DNA of 64,000 bases from Strix aluco. Taxonomy: Eukaryota; Chordata; Aves; Strigiformes; Strigidae. The DNA lies in the NCBI RefSeq assembly GCF_031877795.1, contig NC_133935.1, forward strand, positions 49,685,330-49,749,329, written 5' to 3'. Of this stretch, positions 58,701 through 64,000 are shown piece by piece; position 1 is the first letter of the stretch; every line of letters starts with the position of its first letter. The notes below the pieces were generated by a model. That model made no database searches. It was not told the DNA's origin and worked only from the letters and a program-made list of their open reading frames with translations. A program made the position numbers and the translations under genes.

Positions 58701-61700
58701 GGCTTTAAACACCTCTGCATGCTTCTGTTTTAGAAGGAGGACAATGCCAAGAGTAGTCATACTTGCGGTTTCAGTTCAAGTTTCCTGGGGTTGTCTGCCA
58801 TGCTGCTTGAAGACTATGTGGTCTGGCCCTGGTTCAGGGATGCCTCCCAGCAGATTTTTGCGTGCCTTCTTGTAAGATAGCCACCATATAGTGGCTGAGT
58901 ACAATATCCATACTGGTTCACTCCTGATACAACTGGTAAGGGGTCTGCTAGGATGTCATTATGTTTCATTAGCTCAGTTGCTGGTGGTAAAGCTGAAACC
59001 AGCATGAAGGTCACTCCTGACAGGTAGTTAGGAAATCTTAAACCAGAACACTTCAACTGGATAAATCTGCATATTTCTAGGTTTTTTTGGTAGCGCACAT
59101 CTGAATTATTGTATTTCATGTATTCATATATTCCATATATGTATATTTCAAAATAACTATTGTTGTTTTAACAGGGCACTGAGCTGTGTGACCCCTGCTT
59201 ATTGTGTGCTCTTATTGTGTATACTTTAAAATTCTATGATGTCATTTTGGTCATGTATTCCAGTCATGCTGTGCAGGAGCTGGTGTAAAATATTTCTCAC
59301 AAATTTGGCTCAGTCATGGTAGGAGAGTGCTCTCTGGTCTGTGGGGCTTTGGCCAGTTGAGGCTATGGAGAAGGAAAAGCTCTGAAGGCAAAGATGAGCA
59401 AGAGCCTGAGGTTCTTTGCAGATGCTCTGCACTTCTTAAAATTGATTTCTACCCTCAGCTATGAGACATCAAGAGTTAAAGTATTTAGATTGGTTTGTTT
59501 TTTGGTTTTGTTTTTTTTTTTTTTTGAGCAAGACTTTATCTTATTGGGCAGATGGAATCAACCTATTACAGCTGTATTTTTTTTTTTTTAATGTCAACCA
59601 GTCATCCTTGGATAACATGAAGTATTAGAGAAGCTTGTTTTAGAGTTAATTCATGTGATGTCCTTTGTACCTTGCAACTCCCTTCCTGTCTGCTGCCTCA
59701 TTTCCCATCTCTCCCAGGCCAGTTCTCTGCTGCCTACAGCCTGTCTTACCCATGGGAAGGTTCTCTTGGAGCTGGTTGGGAGCTGTGTGGTTGGAAAAAA
59801 TTACAGAAGAAAACAAATGAAATGATGGCTTCTTGAGCCAAATTTATTTACAATTTCTAAGTGGGTGAAACTCTATGTTCATTTATATTAACTGGCAACT
59901 TGACCAGCATCTTTGTTCTGAGATTGAAAACATGATTTAACTAAAGAAAAGAAATAGTGATGGAGAGAACAAGGCTGTATCAATGAGGTTATGCAGAGTC
60001 TAAGACACAGTTTGGGGATTTGTGAAGATAACCTGATAGTTGTTAATGTTCTTTTATTGGTGGTTGGCTTTTTTTATCATAAAATGTACAGTAAATGAAA
60101 CCTGCCCTCCCTGGGTGTTGAGAAGGGGGAAGAGGTGATGTGGTATGTACCTGTTGTGGTTATTTTACTGCAGCCAATGGAAGAAGTCCAGCACTGAGAG
60201 TTCTTAGGGTAAGCTGCGTCTTTCTAGGTATAAAAGGGTAGTGACACCTACTTACCTTAAAAATGTGGGCACCAGTCCTGGTGCCAGTATAAGAATAAAA
60301 GGCAGGACAGATGTTTCTTTTGTAATAAATGCATAAGGATTTTTTCTTAAGCACATTTAGTCAAATGATTTGTGAAACAAACAGTAAAATTGATGTATGT
60401 CAGACATCTGGCTCATGCTTAACTTTGAGTTTGCAGTTGGTATTTTATGCATGACAGCAAATAGGTGATCTTGATTGAGAGTCTTTCAAAAACATCAGCA
60501 AAAATTACAGGTTTCTGAAACTCTAATGGTAAGGGGATGACTTATTTATCATAATTTGTGTTTTCCCCAAGTCTTTAATGATCGTAATTTCTAACACATA
60601 TTTTACATTTTATTTCAGGCTTGTAAATCTGGTAATTCCGAGGTAAGAAGTTAAATGCTGAAGTGGAAAGGGATGCAAGAGGCAATGAGCTGCTTGACGT
60701 TTGTCTTGTTTCTCTATATGAAAGTTTGAAATTCAGTGAAAATGTTGCAGAAATTAATCTGATTTGTCACCTGCTTTGATTACAGAGGGTTTAATCAAAA
60801 TCTTTCCAGTATCTGTGTGACCAAGCTGAACTGCATGCTGGCTGGCCCTGTGCTGACCTCGTAAGGGGCTTGAGGTGGTGGGTTCGTTCTTTCGGTGTCT
60901 AACACTATCAGCATGAAACATTACAGCTGCAGCCCTTTCCATTGAAAACTTAGGTCATGGTAGGGCCTTATTTTTGTATAGATCAGATTATATAAATTAG
61001 TTATCTAGTGTCTTGATTGGAATGCTTGTTCTGAAAGAAAAAACTTTGATTTAGTGCCTTTGTCAACCTGAGGGGCTCACAAAAGAGATTTTACCTAAGG
61101 TGAGATGTTCAGTTGTAGCAGGGTCATTCTTATCTCCTGATGGTGAAGCTGTGGAGGAAAAACTTACTCAAGATTCATAGAGCCAGAGGTGACATATGTG
61201 TGGAAGCTGGTAACTTCTCTAAGCCAGTGTTTTAGCTAATTTGACTGGAGGAGAAAAGTCTCCAGTTCTGGTCTTCAGGGCTTCCTTTATTTTATTTCAA
61301 GTGGCAGTTGGGTGAATTGTGTAAACAGCATTGGGAATTGTCTTGGGTATCCCCTCTTTCAGCAGAGTGCTCCTATTGCTAAGCTACAAATTGCTTTGTA
61401 TTGTCTCTTTGTGGCTTCATAAATCCAGTTCTTCAAAGTGGATCTGAAAGTGTGAAGTGCTTCTTGCTTCCTTTGCTTTTGCTCGTCTTCCCTCTTTCCC
61501 TCCCTTGGTGGTCATGGCCCTCTCCTGGAAGGAGTCAGGGATTGACCTAAAAGTGCTCTAGCCTTTACACTGTTGAATAAAATGTATTTAAAAATTTAAA
61601 ACGTATTTTTTTAAAAAAACCAAACAGCATTTAAAAAAATAATAAAATAGCCCAAGCCCACAAGAGTCTTGGCCACCTGAAATCAGGAAGGATGTGAAGT

Positions 61701-64000
61701 CCTGAATCCCAGGTGCATGTGGATGTTGGACTGAAGGCTGCAGAGAGACCCTAACCCCAGGGATGGGAGCAGTTTCATATGCCTCATTGTCCTGAGTGCT
61801 GGTAGGCTACCCAGCTCGCCTGGCACTTGATTGATCCTGTGACTTACATGCCAGGGCTCTGAACTCATCTTGTGTGCTGCTTAGGGAGCCTAGGCCTGCA
61901 AGGCTGCAGATTAGCTCCTCTTGATTAAAGCTCTTAAAAGTTTTAGACCTCCACAGTGTGGGGGTCCAGTCCAGTTCTCTGTTAAACTCCTCTATCATTA
62001 AATAGAAGTAGTCCCATTTCTTTCATTAGGTTTTTAACCAGGCTTGAAAGAGTAATGTCTAATGAATTCCTTGTTGAAGAAGCAGCCTTACCACAGCACT
62101 GCTGCCTGTGTATCTTTCTGGAAATCTCGCTCTGGAGGGTGAAGCAATGTTCTCTAGAAGTAAGGTCTGTCTTTATTCTGGTAAACCAGGATGTGAAGGT
62201 TCTTGGCAGTTTGTTTTAACATTTTTGCAGAACCAACCCATCACTTATCAAAGTTAACCCCTGAATGGACTAATGCATGTGCTGTGTGAACATATTAATG
62301 CTTATATTAAAATTGTCACAATTTTTCATTTTCATTTTATGCAAAAAACCAAAACAAAACAACAAAAACAAACAAGCAGAAAACTTTGACACACAGATGC
62401 CTTTGGAAGGTTTTCTCCCATTTTAACATCTGCTATACTTGCATCTGCTGACAAGTATCCCCAGGAAAAGAACAGTGTTAGGAAACATCTAATTGTGATG
62501 TTTCCAGGACATGACAAGAAATCAGAACCTATAGAGATAATGGGCATTCGTGCAGAATGGGAGTCAAACAGACTCTAGTATCGTCTTTAGCACTGATGGA
62601 AAAGCAGAGAGGAAACTGTACATACCCACAAAAAACAATATGGACCAACCCTTTCTCCATAACCTGTGGGGAGTAGAAAGAGTCACTGTCCAAGAATATT
62701 TTAGTTGGACTTTGTTGGTTGCATGGCTCTGTCTGATTCTCAGCCAGTCTGAGAAAATTAACGTGAAATGGAGGTCCATAACCAGGGGACTTTGGTGTTT
62801 TGATAGTCTTTCTTCACCCTTTCACCATTATATGTGAAGGAACTCTGTTTATTTAATTTTTTTTATTTTTCCCATGTCTCCTAGGTTAAGAAAACAAGTA
62901 ATAGAATAAGCTCTTGAGTCCTTTGAGGCTCATGCAACTTTAAACACCTTGTCGCCTTATTCAGAGTGACTACCATGGCCAGCTGCGTGTTGTGGAGACT
63001 CCTGACAAATCCAAAGTTCAATGCAGAAGTTGGAGTAATCAGTTGTGGATGATACATTGTAATTGCAAACTAAACACTGCATTTGTGCAATAGTGATGAA
63101 GCTTAACTGTCTTCAGTGAAATTGTACTAGTTCTAGTAATTAGAGTGGAATTTGGTCTTACAGCTGAGTCAGTTGTGTGGATAATATGTATCACAACAAC
63201 ATCCATTCACTTTGGGCTCAAAAACAGAGTGCAGCTCTACTAATCAAAGTAAAAACATTCCAGCTGCTGAATATAGATGACAGCTGACTGTGCAAAGGGT
63301 GAAACTGATGAAGTGAGGATTTTAATTTTTTTTTTAATGATCAACCAGCTCTTGGTTCCCCATGCCAGCATGGGGGTAGGACAAAGCTGTCTTCAATCCA
63401 GAGTCACAGGATGCCCTGTGCTGCACTGCTGCTTTGCTCTTCTCTCTGCTTCCTAAAGCTGTCCCCTCTTCACAAATTTCTGTTACAGTGCTTCGTTAAG
63501 GGTGAAAATGTGCTCTTACAGCACAACTTGCATCATTCTGTATCAGCCTTACATAGGTTATTTCATGAATTCCAGTTTCTGTGGCACTCAATAGCAGAGG
63601 GTAGGCTGCCATCACATTTCAAAGCGGTGATGTTTTCTGGTAACAGTACTGGGAAAAACAAGAAGCGTCTGTGGGGAACTAGGATTTAGCTTGTCTTGTC
63701 TTAGTCAGAAGACACTAGTGGGTTATCAGTAATTCAATGCCTTTTCTTCACATTGGTGTCTGACGGGATTGAAAATAGAAACTGTCAGTCTCCTGATTGT
63801 CTGATTATGTAAAACCATCAGCAAAACCAAAACAAAACAGGTATGATAGGATTATGTATGTGCATATATTTTGCTTGGGGATATTTTTATAAGGTCTGTA
63901 GAGGAAGTTCACTTTCAGATTTAGATCTTAGTGTTTTGGAGACTGAGCAAGAAAAATACCAACAGTCTTTCAAGTGTAAACTCATATTTTTGATGATGTT
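55740..64000. other. single-copy intron to window end, no gene seen
   Basis: AT-rich, repeat-poor intron. T15 (59511-59525) and T13 (59577-59589) runs flank a short segment, and an A/C-rich patch lies at 62340-62377. No recognisable exon, including none for the first GRIP1 PDZ domain, and no complete transposon was found. Confidence 0.55.
62340..62377. repeat. A/C-rich low-complexity patch
   Basis: CAAAAAACCAAAACAAAACAACAAAAACAAACAAGC-type sequence on the plus strand, short and irregular, built of the same CAAAA/CCAAAA words as the large array at 5168-6155. Confidence 0.6.

Larger units (their letters stand above)
1958..64000 (+). other. GRIP1: GRIP1 intron 1 (5' part, runs off the window)
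   Basis: After the donor at 1958 I could not recognise the exons that should follow, namely the short linker exon and the first PDZ domain with its GLGF-type loop. The window therefore seems to end inside the first intron. A first intron of more than 60 kb fits the very large GRIP1 locus of other vertebrates. A small linker exon of less than 100 bases could be missed by eye. All repeats listed below are insertions into this intron. Confidence 0.65.

Noticed and set aside
1-64000. Search for CRISPR arrays, bacterial operons, tRNA, rRNA and small nuclear RNA genes
   Set aside because: The sequence is vertebrate intron. No spaced palindromic repeats, no tRNA B-box with a foldable cloverleaf, and no recognisable small-RNA core was found by eye.

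Overview
The window reads as a bird nuclear genome. The evidence is CR1 LINE copies with the typical 3' ends (short ATTCTGTG-type direct repeats), solo LTRs of an avian ERVL-like type, low overall repeat density and compact GC-rich promoter structure. I cannot assign the order or species.

The only protein-coding sequence I can name is the first coding exon of GRIP1 (glutamate receptor interacting protein 1) at 1903-1957 on the plus strand. It lies inside a CpG island (about 1080-2620) and ends in a clean GT splice donor. It encodes the short N-terminus with Cys11 that marks the palmitoylatable isoform of this multi-PDZ synaptic scaffold. No later GRIP1 exon was recognised, so positions 1958-64000 are best read as the 5' part of a very long first intron, and everything downstream is intronic sequence.

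Layout: 1-1080 is upstream flank with a possible LTR remnant; 1080-2620 is promoter, 5'UTR and exon 1; 5168-6155 is an unusual A/C-only tandem array; 11161-11511 is a solo LTR; 18425-19432 is a suspicious low-stop minus-strand frame, perhaps an old retrocopy; 20409-21031, 24190-26072 and 32520-34390 are three plus-strand CR1 copies, the second split by an antisense solo LTR; 32040-32440 is an older CR1-like remnant; 37981-38431 (minus) and 43288-43421 (plus) are CR1 3' fragments; 42040-42098 is an ancient SINE/LINE tail. The remainder is AT-rich single-copy intron with homopolymer tracts.

The best leads are the A/C-only tandem array that switches from a 40-41 bp to a 32 bp period; the mosaic relationship of CR1 copies 2 and 3, whose divergence changes abruptly at a 38-bp gap; a TGA codon shared in frame by all three long CR1 copies; and the low-stop minus-strand frame near 18.4-19.4 kb. 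I found no convincing new multi-gene system, CRISPR array or RNA gene.
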